Shown: one piece after another, positions 54,212 through 63,807 of the stretch
Position numbering within the stretch: position 1 is the stretch's first letter
How the letters are laid out: each line of letters opens with the position of its first letter
NCBI GenBank assembly: GCA_023014365.1
Contig: JAEBUN010000038.1
Location: 124,001-188,000, forward strand
Source of the DNA: Lepiota brunneoincarnata
Taxonomy: Eukaryota > Basidiomycota > Agaricomycetes > Agaricales > Agaricaceae
Length of the DNA stretch: 64,000 nt
Direction of reading: 5' to 3'
The notes under the pieces: generated by a model
Told to the model about the DNA's origin: nothing
Seen by the model: the letters and a program-made list of their open reading frames with translations, nothing else
The model's database searches: none
Program-made: the position numbers and the translations under genes

Positions 54212-54223
54212 GGCCCATAACCT
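54212..54223 (-). other. Copia primer-binding site, half-tRNA initiator-Met type
   Basis: GGTTATGGGCCC on the sense strand directly after the 5' LTR. It is complementary (one G:U) to the anticodon arm of initiator tRNA-Met, the type used by Drosophila copia and related elements, which prime from a cleaved half tRNA. Confidence 0.75.
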
Positions 54224-54591
54224 GTTGAAGCAGGAGCGTTGGGGGACTGGTAAGGAGTCCTAACAGCGAAGGAACGAGTGTATTACGCGAAGGGAACGAC
54301 TAGAAACGAAAGGAACAAGCTGTGGACAGCTGTGAGAGACTGGAGTGGAGATAGAACTAACTACTCACCTGTGGACAGCTGTGAGAGACTGGAAGTCCCA
54401 AAAGCGTCCACAGGTGCAAGTCCATGTCTAGATCACATGACTAGCTACCAAAAGCGTCCAGGCCTATCTACAAGTCCACAAACACAACAACAAACAAGTG
54501 GGACTGTTCAGAGCACAATGAGACAAGTGCACACTGCTCACCACAGGAGTACACATAGCACATCCTGGCATGTCACAGGGCACTCCTAACA
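54224..54591 (-). repeat. Copia 5' LTR (right end)
   Basis: 368 bp with the same ends as the left LTR. A cluster of four transitions lies near 54286-54298 compared with 49559-49571. Confidence 0.95.
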
Positions 54592-55396
54592 TCTTCCGCC
54601 CCCCGGTCGTATGAGTGGAAGTGAACCCGACCCGGGTACACATCCAATAGACGGCGCCCCGGCCAGGCCTCCAGTGCAACAGCGTCGAAGGACCCGGCAA
54701 GGGCGGCAAGATGCTGGTTAGCGTCGACGACAGGCCCCTTCACCTTGATCAACTTGCGGGGGGGGAGCCTGGCTATGGACCGGACGTGAGACCGGAGATC
54801 ACCGCTGTAGCCCCAGCCAAGGAGGGCACGAACGGGGTGACCCAGAGCAAGTGTGGCGTACCGCAATTCGGCACGGTCACGAAGCTTCTGGAGATGAAGA
54901 TGAATGGGGATCAGGCCCGCAATGGCCCCAACCCCCCCATCGGGTGACGTCCTAAAGGCGCCGGTGATCCAGAGTGCAGCCCGACGCTGTATCTGGCGAA
55001 GGTGGTCCAAAGTGCCCTTACACCTGGCACCCCGGTAGTACCATAAACAGAAGCCGTACGTGGCTATAGGAACCACGCACGACCGATATAGAAGGCACTT
55101 CTGATCCAGCAGAAGCCCCCGGACGGAGTTACCAAGCATCCCCATGGCCTTGACCATGGAAATAGCCTTGGTAGAGTAGAAGCGAACATGCTCCTTAAAC
55201 GTAAGGGCACGATCGAAATAAAAACCCAAATACCTCCAATAGGTCTTGGGCTGAAGAGGGGTGGTGCCAGTGAACGGGGGAAACCCCAAGTCCACCGGGG
55301 GATTCCCACCGGAACGATCCCGTGAGAAATGGAAGAGCTTGGACTTGTCATGCTCCACAACTAGCACAAACCGGGTAAAGGTGTCATGGACAACCG
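54592..55396 (-). pseudogene. LINE A10: RT thumb to pre-RNase H fragment
   Basis: Minus-strand family-A coding sequence (VVHDTFTRFVLVVEHDKSK to HFHSYDRGAED), open for about 268 codons, both ends missing. At 55396 it meets LINE A7 head to head; at 54592 it meets the copia LTR. Confidence 0.85.
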
Positions 55397-56823
55397 TGGT
55401 TCCTATTGCCACGTACAGCTTTCACTTGTGGTATTACTGGGGCGCCAGGTGCAAGGGCGCTTTGGACCACCTCCGCCGGATGCAGCGTCGGGCTGCACTC
55501 TGGATAACTGGCACCTTTAGGACGTCATCCGATGGGGGGGTTGGGGCCATTGCAGGCCTGATCCCCATCCATCTTCATCTCTGGAAGCTTCGTGGCCGTG
55601 CCGAGTTGCGGTACGCCACACTTGCCCCGGGCCATCCCGTTCGTGCCCTCCTTGGTTGGGGCTACAGCGGGGATCTCCGGTCTCACGTCCGGTCCATAGC
55701 CAGGCTCCCCCCCCACGAGTTGATCAAGGTGAAGGGGCCTGTTGTCGACACTAACCAGCGTCTTGCTGCCCTTGCCGGGCCCTTCGACACTGTTGCACCG
55801 GAGGCTTGGCCGGAGCGCCGTCTCTTGGATGTGTACCCCGACTGGGTCCACTTCCACTTGTATGACCGGGGGGTGAAGGACGCCCTTACGGCCCATGTTG
55901 TGGCTCTCAACCGGGTTCTCGCCTGGGCGTAGGCCGATCCGGGGGTTCTGGTGGCAGCGATGGACGCGAGTCTGCTGCCCCGCTGGGTCCACCAGGCGGT
56001 TTCGGCCACCCAGGTTTTCCGGGGGCTGGACTGCATCCATGCGGTCCGGCTTCCGGGGGGGAAGGTCACGGCTCCCGAGGCCGAGCTTTTCGCCATCCGG
56101 CTGGCAGTGTCCAAGGCAGTTTCTGTCAAGGGTGCTGCGAGCCTTGTCCTGTTCACTGACTTGCTGGCCTCGGCCAGGCGGGCAGTGGACCCGTCGGTGC
56201 ATTCTGCCCAGGGTCACTCCTTGGCGGTCTGTCGCCTTCTCGCCACGTGGTTTGCCGGGGGTCCGGCCTGCTCGGTTCATTTCTGGGAGGTTCCTTCGCG
56301 TGCAAAGTGGCCTTTCCATACTCAGGTGCACGACTTTGTGAAGTCATTGCCCCCCATTGGGGTAGGGGCTCATCCCCGGGCCTCGCTTGACTACCTCCAC
56401 AGGGAGGAAGTACGGTCGTGTCAGGACCACTGGATCGATTTGTTCCAGGATCCTGACCACTGCGGGCATGGTTTCCTCCAGCTCGCCAGGAACGATGGCC
56501 GTCCCCTTCGGCCCACGTATCTCCATGGTGGTGCCTGGATCCTGCATGCTCATTCGGTGTCACTTATGGCCTGGATAACGTGTGCTATACTTAATCACAC
56601 GCTGATAGGAGGCTATCAGAGGCGCTTTTTCCCACGGGAAGAGTATTCCTGTCGCTGCGGGTTTCGGGAGGAGACTCGTGAGCATGTGTTTCAGAGTTGC
56701 CCCAGGCACTCCATGGCAGGGGTCCCAGCCACGGTAGAGGCTCTCATTGCTTTCCTCGAGGCGTCCCCAACCGCGTTCACGTTTGCTGAGAGGGCCGGGC
56801 CCCCCCCGGGGGGTATCGGCTAG
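55397..56823 (+). pseudogene. LINE A7 ORF2 3' part: RT end, RNase H, zinc motif (one stop)
   Basis: Frame VVPIATYSFHLWYYWG through RNase H (AMDASLL, PEAELFAIRL, FTDLLASA) to the Cys/His motif (CRCGFREETREHVFQSCP). A TAG at 55930-55932 interrupts it where A2 has Gln (CAG to TAG). Confidence 0.85.
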
Positions 56824-56949
56824 TGGCTCTGCCTGGCGCCCAGTTGGGTCCGGGCTGGGGTGTTGGTTATTCCCCCGCCGCCTTCGGGTGTCGTGTAGGG
56901 ATTTACATGGGAATTGACCCCTAACCCCCATTTGGGGGGGGGACCTCGC

Positions 56950-56963
56950 TCCGGTCTTGTTCC
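56950..56963. repeat. Left target-site duplication of element D1 (14 bp)
   Basis: TCCGGTCTTGTTCC, repeated exactly at 58729-58742. It flanks the poly(T) end and the 5' end of D1. Confidence 0.88.
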
Positions 56964-58728
56964 TTTTTTTTTTTTTTTTTCTTTTTTAAATCTACAATTT
57001 ATAACACGGGCCGCGATGGGAGGCTGCGTGCAACTACCTACTACAGGGGGCAAGTAGCTACAAAGTCCGCCCTACATACATACTGGCATGCCTGCCAACA
57101 CGAGCTTGCGTCACCCCAAGCTCAGGAGAGAACTGCCCAAAAGAAGCAGAAAAACAAGTGGGGATCTACCCAGTGGTTAGCACATGCCTGCACCCGAAGG
57201 GCACCAGACACACAGGGTCCCACCAAGTAGCCCACTCTGCTACCACACCTTCCCAGAGGACAGTGGCTGGAGGAGGGAGCATATAGTATATACTCCCCTC
57301 CGGACAAATACCAGTACCTACAAGGCACTAGTGCAAACCACAGGGAGTTCCTGTAGGAATAAAATCTGCAGGCCCTGGGAGCCTAATGCAGGTGGGCAGG
57401 TTGGAAAACCTGCCAGATAGCCAAGGGTCCCTGGTCCCCATGCGCATAGCATGTTGGTGTTAATTCACTGTAAATGCCCAGGTGGTTGGACAAAAACCAA
57501 GGAAGCAAGGTAAACTTCCCAAAGGGAAGGGAAAAGGTCAACTGCAATGTCAGTGACGAGGGGCAACCTGGGCATCAAAGGGGGCCCTGGCTACTGTAAT
57601 AGTAGCCCATACAGAATCAAGAGGGTTAGGTGCCAAGCACCCAAGCAAAATGTGGCACACAGTCCAATTACTCTAAAGAGCATTTGGAGCCATGTCCGAA
57701 AAAGTGGCATTGCGGCTGAACGCGTGAGCGCAGCCACATGCGATTAAGGGGACAGAAGGGGTACTAGGACCCCTACCATCCTGTAAAATATGGGGCGAAG
57801 TGCCCGCCGAACGAGTTCTAAACGAGCCCTGCAATCCGGAGAAGCAAGACTGTCAGAGAGGAAACACCCTATAAAAGGTGTGATAGATCAACAAGATCAG
57901 CCCGGGAACGGGCTGAAACTCACTGAGAATGGTCTGAGCACGCTCCCAAGCCTTCGCTAAGCAAGGGAGAAGCAGCCAAGCCAGGGGGCTGGCAAAACGA
58001 CTGCAAATGCACAGAAGACAGGCTTCTTGGGGGGATGCCCCCAAAGAAGTGAACGTCGAGGCTGCCCCCGTGGGCGCAGCCGCGTATAAACGAGGGATCT
58101 GAAGGGGCCCCTAGGCCTCTACAGTCCTGTAAAGTTTCAGCCAGAACGGCCGAGGAACGAGCTCTGAACGAGCTCCGCAATCTAAGGATCACAGAGAGGT
58201 CAGAGAAGAAACATATGAAAAGTGTGATAACTCAGTGAGATCAGCTCGGAACGAGCTGAAACTTGCTGAGGATGTGCCCGGAGCCCCTGTGCACGCTTTG
58301 TTACCCAGTCCGGCACTGTGGGGCAAGGTGTAGCCCCCCCAGGGTGATGGGGGAGGCTGGAGGAGGTGAAACATGCCTGGGCATGCTCAAAGTGTCAGTG
58401 GAGGTGCCATAGCCTGGCACAACCACTGGAAATGGTGTGTGAACACCCTGATAGTGCTTGCCTTCAACCTAGACCTCAGACCAGCGATTTGGAACCCTGC
58501 AGAGCCTCCAATCCTTCCCCACAGTGTTTCCTACAAAAAGGGCGAATTGTCGGTGACCCCCTCAACGGATCGACTCGAAATTTGGTACATGGGAGGGCAC
58601 ACAGGGCCACTACTACCATGCCGGATTAGAAGAAAAACGGACGAGAGGAAGGCCATGAATGGGCCTCCCAACTCGAGAGGAGGTGCAACCTGACCAAATA
58701 TGGTAATGGTTGCTGATAAAGGAGCTGT
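56964..58728 (-). mobile_element. Element D1: non-autonomous retroposon, internally deleted copy
   Basis: About 1.76 kb on the minus strand with a poly(A) (T run 56964-56980) and 14-bp TSD, so it was inserted by target-primed reverse transcription. Its last 55 bp (GCGGCCCGCGTTATAAATTG-type terminus) resemble the LINE-A tail, but it has no RT. It is an inverted partner of D2 (60181-62663). Compared with D2 it lacks about 0.65 kb containing the D2 ORF. It holds two degenerate copies of a module of about 340 bp (about 57720-58060 and 58075-58400). No gene is seen inside. Confidence 0.8.
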
Positions 58729-58961
58729 TCCGGTCTTGTTCCCACGCCACGCGCTGGGCGGCAGCCGTCTTCCCACCTCTGTTCATTCGGGGCAGCTTTG
58801 TCCTGGGCATGGGGAAACGCATGCCCGCATCCGCGGTCATGCGTTGTATGTGCAGATACCCTGTAGCTTACGGCTTGGGTTGTACCATAGTTAGTAGCTG
58901 CACACGGCCTCCCTACACGGCCCACGTTATAAATTGGAGATATAAAAAAAAAAAAAAAAAA
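58729..58961 (+). mobile_element. LINE A7, 3' UTR remainder and poly(A)
   Basis: Resumes at the second copy of the D1 target duplication and ends TTATAAATTGGAGAT plus an A tract (58944-58961). It abuts minus-strand LINE A6 directly. Confidence 0.9.
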
Positions 58962-59201
58962 GAACAAACACAGCCACTCCGGATGCTTGGGCGCTCCGAC
59001 AACCTCATCGCTGCCAGGGTCAGAGGAAGACGGAACGCGACGAATGGAGCACCAGGACAGCTCCTGCAGTAAGAACATATCCACATCAGACTTGAATTGT
59101 TCCAGTAGAGAGTCCACAAGAATGTAACTACGAAATACATTCTGAGACCAGATACGGTACGCTCTCCTCAATCTCCTAGGTTCCTGACGGTCCCTATTCA
59201 T
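58962..59201 (-). CDS. LINE A6 ORF2 N-terminus (endonuclease start, truncated)
   Basis: About 80 codons from MNRDRQEPRRLRRAYR through MFLLQELSW and PKHPEWLCLF; truncated by the A7 poly(A). It shows the same ORF2 start as A5 and A9. Confidence 0.75.
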
Positions 59202-59279
59202 TGGGGTAAGTGGGGTTGACGCGGCGGGGAGCGAGCCCTTACCGGAGAATCATACCGGCGCTCAATCCACTCCCGGTCA

Positions 59280-60177
59280 AAGCGGTGAGCCCAGAATGGG
59301 CAGGCCGAAGCCGAAGCGGTGTGAGCGCCTCCGCAATTCACGCAAACAGGAGCGTGAGGGCAGGGGCGGTCAGCGGGGGTGGGGGGAATGGGTGGCCTGT
59401 GATTAGGCTGCCCCTTACAGCACGCCGCAAATGCCTGATGGTTAGTCGGGGAGTGCGGGCCGCCGCAGTGAGAGCAGCGGATAGCCTTGCGTCAGCAGGC
59501 TAGAGAAGGGTGCCCCCACTTCCAGCAGCGCTAGCAGAGGGGAACACCAGGGTTGGCCTTCGCGGGAATGATCCTGCACGAGTGCTGTCGATGGTGATGA
59601 CGCGTCGCGAGACCGTCTTCGCGTTAGACCCCTGCTGGGAGTCTCAGATCTCGAAGAACACGGTGGCCGTGTCAGCAGCCCTCGAGTTCTTGACGATGCG
59701 CGGCCTGGTGGCCAGCACAAAATACTCAGACCATACAGAACGCTGCATGGCCTCGACCACCCTGTCGGGCATGAGCCAGGGCTGCCCGCCCTGGAACATA
59801 GGCATGTCGAGGAGCTTGAGGTAGCTCTTTGACCGAGGAAGGTTCGCGTCCACGACGGCCTGAGGCCAGTTTGCACAGACCACGTTCCTAATAGTGCTGA
59901 TGTCCAGCTCACTGGGCACGGCGGTGGTGTAGCAAGCTATGTGCAAATCCATCTGCTGGACCCGCTCGATGCGAACGATCAAGCCTGCAGATGCAAGAGC
60001 GGCGGCAGCCACCCAATGAATCTCCGCGCAGATGACGGGGCCCAGGTTAACCAGGAGACCGCCCCCCGCGAGGGTGAGCATGACCTGCTTGCGTAAGGGT
60101 CTGGCTGTAGTCATCCTAGGCTTGGGAGCCTTGGGTGGCTGCTGGGCGGCTGCCGCCTGCCGATGAAACGAGACCAC
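59280..60177 (-). pseudogene. LINE A6 ORF1 C-terminal half with zinc knuckles
   Basis: Minus strand: VVSFHRQAAAAQQPP, core PRSKSYLKLLDMP and VVEAMQRSVWSEYF, then knuckles (CSHCGGPH-like and CVNCGGAH-like near 59300-59500). A small deletion near 59580 shifts the frame. The N-terminal half lies beyond D2. Confidence 0.78.
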
Positions 60178-60180
60178 CTT

Positions 60181-62663
60181 CGGGCTCCTTTATCAGCAAC
60201 CATTACCATATTTGGTCAGGTTGCACCTCCTCTTGAGTTGGGAGGCCCATTCATGGCCTTCCTCTTGTCCGTTTTTCTTCTAATCCAGCATGGTAGTAGT
60301 GGCCCTGTGTGCCCTCCCATGTACCAAATTTCGAGTCGATCTGTCGAGGGGGTCACCGACAATTCACCCTTTTTGTAGGAAACACTATGGGGAAGGATTG
60401 GAGGCTCTGCAGGGTTCAGAATCGCTGGTCTGAGGTCTAGGTTGAAGGCAAGCACTATCAGGGTGTTCACACACCATTTCCAGTGGTTGTGCCAGGCTAT
60501 GGCACCTCCACTGACACTTTGAGCATGCCCAGGCATGTCTCACCTCCTCCAGCCTCCCCCATCACTCCGGGGGGGCTACATCTTGTCCCACAGTGCCGGA
60601 CTGGGTAACAAAGCGTGCACAGGAGCTCCGGGCACACCCCCAGCAAGTTTCAGCTTGTTCCGAGCTGATCTCGCTGAGTTATCACACTTTTCATGTGTTT
60701 CTCCTCTGACCTCTCTGTGATCCTCAGATTGCGGAGCTCGTTCAGAGCTCGTTCCTTGGCCGTTCTGGCTGAAACTTCACAGGACTGTAGGGGCCTTAGG
60801 CCCCTTCAGATCCCTCATCTATACGCGGCTGCGCCCACGGGGGCAGCCTCAACGTTCGCTTCTTTGGGGGCACTCCCCCCAAGAAGCCTGTTCTCTGAGT
60901 ATTTGCAGTCGTTCTGCCAGCCCCCTGGCTCGGCTGCCTCTCCCCTGCTTAGCGAAGGCCCGGGAGTATGCTCAGACTGTTCTCAGCGAGTTTCAGCCCG
61001 GTCCGGACTGATCTCGTTGACTTATCACACCTTTTATGGGGTGTTCTTCCTCTGACAGCCCTGCTTCTCCAGATTGCAGGGCTCGTTCAGAACTCGTTCG
61101 GCGGGCGCTTCGCCCCATATTTTACAGGACGGTAGGGGTCCTGGTACCCCTTCTGTCCCCTTGATCGCATGTGGCTGCGCCCAGTCGTTCAGCTGCAATG
61201 CCACTTTTTCGGACATAGCCCTAATTGCTCTCCGGAGTAATTGGGCTGTGTACCATGTCTTTCTTGGGTGCTTGGTACCTAATTTTACAGGTGTGTAGTG
61301 CACATTGGTGTGCTTCCATCCTATTATTTGCGTGGGAATGCGCCCAGCAATTCCCTTGCAATTCGCCAAGAGGTTATTCCCTCTTGATTATCAACTTCCA
61401 CCCACCATGGAGTTCTCTCTCAATGATGACTATGATCCATTCTTAGATGATACCATTGCTGATTTCATCCTGTCTGAGGCATCAGAACACTTTCTAGATC
61501 CCTCAGTCACACACTCTCTCCAGTTGCTGGACTCCAGTGACCGGGACACTGTTCGTCTTAGGCGGGCACTATTACGGGCAGATGCACAACATTTTGCGTA
61601 TCTGCTCTGTGATACTTTTATGAGTAGCAGACATACAGTGCTTGCTGCTGCTGATCCACCTCCACTGCACTCCCAGGGCATTATACCCCCTGAGCAGGTG
61701 CATGCTGCTATTTCCCTCGTTGACCAGGTTACACACTGGGTCCAACACACTGCACTTGCAAGGCCTCTCCCATTGGGGGGTGCTGAGCAGCTTACACTGG
61801 CAGTCATGGAGTTACTCCAGGCTGTCACACACTTCCCTCAGGCTCTGCCTCTAGTTGAGCAGATAGAGGCTTACGTGGTGCAGCAGAGTTCTCCTCCAGT
61901 GGGGGACTCTGGCTATGCCTCATATTCACCGACAGTCTCATCAGAGACTTACTCCAGTGTGGGGATGTCTCAGTCTCAAACAGGACGCCGGAGACCCCGA
62001 CGTCACCGTCCTTGATCTTAGGGTCAGGTCCGGTGTGTATTCCTGTATTAGCTACTGATGAAGTGGCTAGGCCTCCCCTATGCCCAGGATGCCTTCCGTC
62101 ACCGACATCGCAGTTGACTTTTTCTCTTCCTCTTCAGGAAGTTTACCTTGCTTCCTTGGTTTTTGTCCAACCACCTGGGCATTTACAGTGAATTAACACC
62201 AACATGCTACGCGCATGGGGACCAGGGACCCTTGGCTATCTGGCAGGTTTTCCAACCTGCCCACCTGCATTAGGCTCCCAGGGCCTGCAGATTTTACTCC
62301 CACAGGAACTCCTTGTGGTTTACGCTGGTGCTGTTTAAGTACTAGCATTTGTCCAGAGGGGAGTATGTACCACATGCTCCCTCCTCCAGCCACTGTCCTC
62401 TGAGAAGGTGTGGTAGCAGAGTAGGCTACTTGGTGGGACCCTGTGTGTCTGGTGCCCTTCGGGTGCAGGCATGTGCTAACCACTGGGTAGATCCCCACTT
62501 GTTTTTCTGCTTCTTTTGGGCAGTTCTCTCCTGAGCTTGGGGTGACGCAAGCTCGTGTTGGCAGGCATGCCAGTATGTAGGGCAGACTTTGTAGCTACTT
62601 GCCCCCTGTAGTAGGTAGTTGCACGCGGCCTCCCATCGCGGCCCGCGTTATAAATTGTAGATT
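60181..62663 (+). mobile_element. Element D2: longer copy with an ORF
   Basis: About 2.48 kb on the plus strand, starting GCTCCTTTATCAGCAACC (after three filler bases) and ending GCGTTATAAATTGTAGATT with no poly(A). It lies in ORF1 of LINE A6. Compared with LINE A5, 94 bp of target (equivalent of 27969-28062) are missing and there is no TSD, so this is not a standard insertion. It contains two copies of a module with a period of about 343 bp (at about 60646 and 60989) and one ORF (61407-62015). It shares its 3' terminus with LINE A. Confidence 0.78.
61407..62015 (+). CDS. Element D2 ORF: hypothetical protein of 202 aa
   Basis: The start is chosen at ATG 61407, in the strong context CCACCATGG; the frame is open to 61305 upstream. 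The product starts MEFSLNDDYDPFLDD, is acidic and probably helical in its N-terminal 90 residues (LLDSSDRDTVRLRRALLRAD), has a second helical part (AISLVDQVTHWVQH, LTLAVMELLQAVTHF), and ends Ser/Tyr-rich with a basic tail (GRRRPRRHRP). I recognise no family; no catalytic motif, signal peptide or membrane segment is seen. D1 lacks this region. It may be an element-borne protein or a captured host sequence. Confidence 0.5.
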   Translation: MEFSLNDDYDPFLDDTIADFILSEASEHFLDPSVTHSLQLLDSSDRDTVRLRRALLRADAQHFAYLLCDTFMSSRHTVLAAADPPPLHSQGIIPPEQVHAAISLVDQVTHWVQHTALARPLPLGGAEQLTLAVMELLQAVTHFPQALPLVEQIEAYVVQQSSPPVGDSGYASYSPTVSSETYSSVGMSQSQTGRRRPRRHRP

Positions 62664-63693
62664 GGCTTGGTAGCCAAGTTGACGTGCGGAGGAGGGGGAC
62701 CGGGGGGAGGCCTCGCAGCCAATTGAGCCCTGTCCACCGCCGACAGTGGAGGAACATTGGCGGCACGTGCCGCCCTGATGCGAGATGGCCGCTGCCCCGC
62801 ACTGGGGTTACGAGCCACTGGGACAGGATTGCCCAACCCTGTGTGGGCCAGGTTCCTGAAGAATTGTTGGGTAGGCGCGGGATGCGCATACCCAGCAGGA
62901 AAATGCCCCAGATCCTCCGCCGGGGCAGGAGGTAGGGGGAGGTTACCCTCCAAAGGAGAGCGGCGCGAGCCACTCGCCTGAGGAGCGCCATCCACCTCCA
63001 TAGGAGCCACAGAGGCCCTAGGAGAGGGGGCGTGCATACTGCCCGCCACCCCAACAGGAGCGGGAGGTGCAGCAGAGTCCGGCCGTTTGCCCTTCCCTTG
63101 CGCAGGGGTGGGGGTGCCTGGCCTGGACAAACCATACACCTCAGAGGCCCACTCATGGAGCCTCAGGGTGCGCTTGCCCTTGGAAAGCTTGCCGCGCTTG
63201 GCCCTCTCCAGCCACAGTGCGACTACGTCGAGCGCGTCCGCCACGACCCCAGCCTCACCCTCTGCATCCGTAGGATCGCGGGAAAGGGCGAGGAAGGTAG
63301 GGATGAACTCAGGATCCTCCTCCTCCTCCACAAAGGCGGGGCTGGGGGACGGCTCAGCTCCAGGGTCAATGGCCATCCTGGAGGAACCGGAGACCGATTC
63401 GAGGTCGAGCTCCTGTCTCAAGGGGGCGGAGGGCTTGGGCGTGCGGGTGCGCTTGGGACGAGGGGTCACCGGGGCGTCATCCGGGTAGACGGCGGACTCG
63501 CGAGGCCTTTTGGGGGCCTCGGCAGCCGGAGCAGGGACCACAGCCTGCGATGCAGAACTGTAGCCGGGTCAAGAGGAGCCAGGGGGGGCATCCTGAGTGC
63601 AGGAGATAGCCATAGCAAGGGGGTCCAGCGACGAAGGATCTGCCGGCGGAGGAGCCCCCGCTCCCTGAGAGGAACGAGTAGACCTAGGAGGCA
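62664..63693 (-). pseudogene. LINE A6 ORF1 N-terminal half
   Basis: Minus strand from MPPRSTRSSQGAGAPPP (63693). A TGA near 63570 (SS-stop-PGYSS, CGA to TGA) interrupts; then the frame is open from 63541 to D2 (KRPRESAVYPDD, LHEWASEVYGLSRP, PAPTQQFFRNLAH, PPPHVNLATK). The first 25 residues and the Pro/Glu-rich nature match LINE A5. Confidence 0.8.
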
Positions 63694-63807
63694 TGCACGT
63701 AGGAAGTTAAGATCGTAGATCAGACCACTAGAGCTCGTTGTATAGAACGATGAAGGGGTTGGCTTGTGGCTGTGCAAGCGAGTTGGTGGTGGTTGACTTC
63801 CAAGAAG
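62664..63807 (-). mobile_element. LINE A6, ORF1 5' half and 5' end
   Basis: Resumes after D2 and runs to 63807, where GACTTCCAAGAAG marks the same 5' end as LINE A5. The copia LTR follows directly. Confidence 0.88.

Larger units (their letters stand above)
49497..54591 (-). mobile_element. Ty1/copia element, nearly intact
   Basis: 5095 bp on the minus strand: 5' LTR (54224-54591), half-tRNA-type primer site, a single polyprotein frame of 1415 codons with one TAG, a purine tract (CAAGGGGGTG) and the 3' LTR (49497-49865). The LTRs differ by about eight transitions and one indel in 369 bp. The flanks (CCCCA and TCTTC) do not form a duplication, which points to ectopic recombination or a flank rearrangement. 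Confidence 0.93.
55397..56963 (+). mobile_element. LINE A7, main part (interrupted by element D1)
   Basis: Plus-strand family-A 3' half: end of RT, RNase H and 3' UTR. It is interrupted in the 3' UTR by D1 and resumes at 58729. The bases 56950-56963 are the target duplication of D1. Confidence 0.9.
58962..60180 (-). mobile_element. LINE A6, ORF2 start and ORF1 3' half
   Basis: Minus-strand family-A LINE cut at 58962 by the poly(A) of LINE A7 and interrupted at 60180 by element D2. It resumes at 62664 and reaches the LINE 5' end at 63807. Confidence 0.88.

Noticed and set aside
56964..62663. D1 and D2 as terminal inverted repeats of one large DNA transposon
   Set aside because: D1 has its own poly(A) and 14-bp duplication, and D2 sits in a different LINE. 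The space between holds only LINE A7/A6 sequence, so they are two separate retroposed copies.
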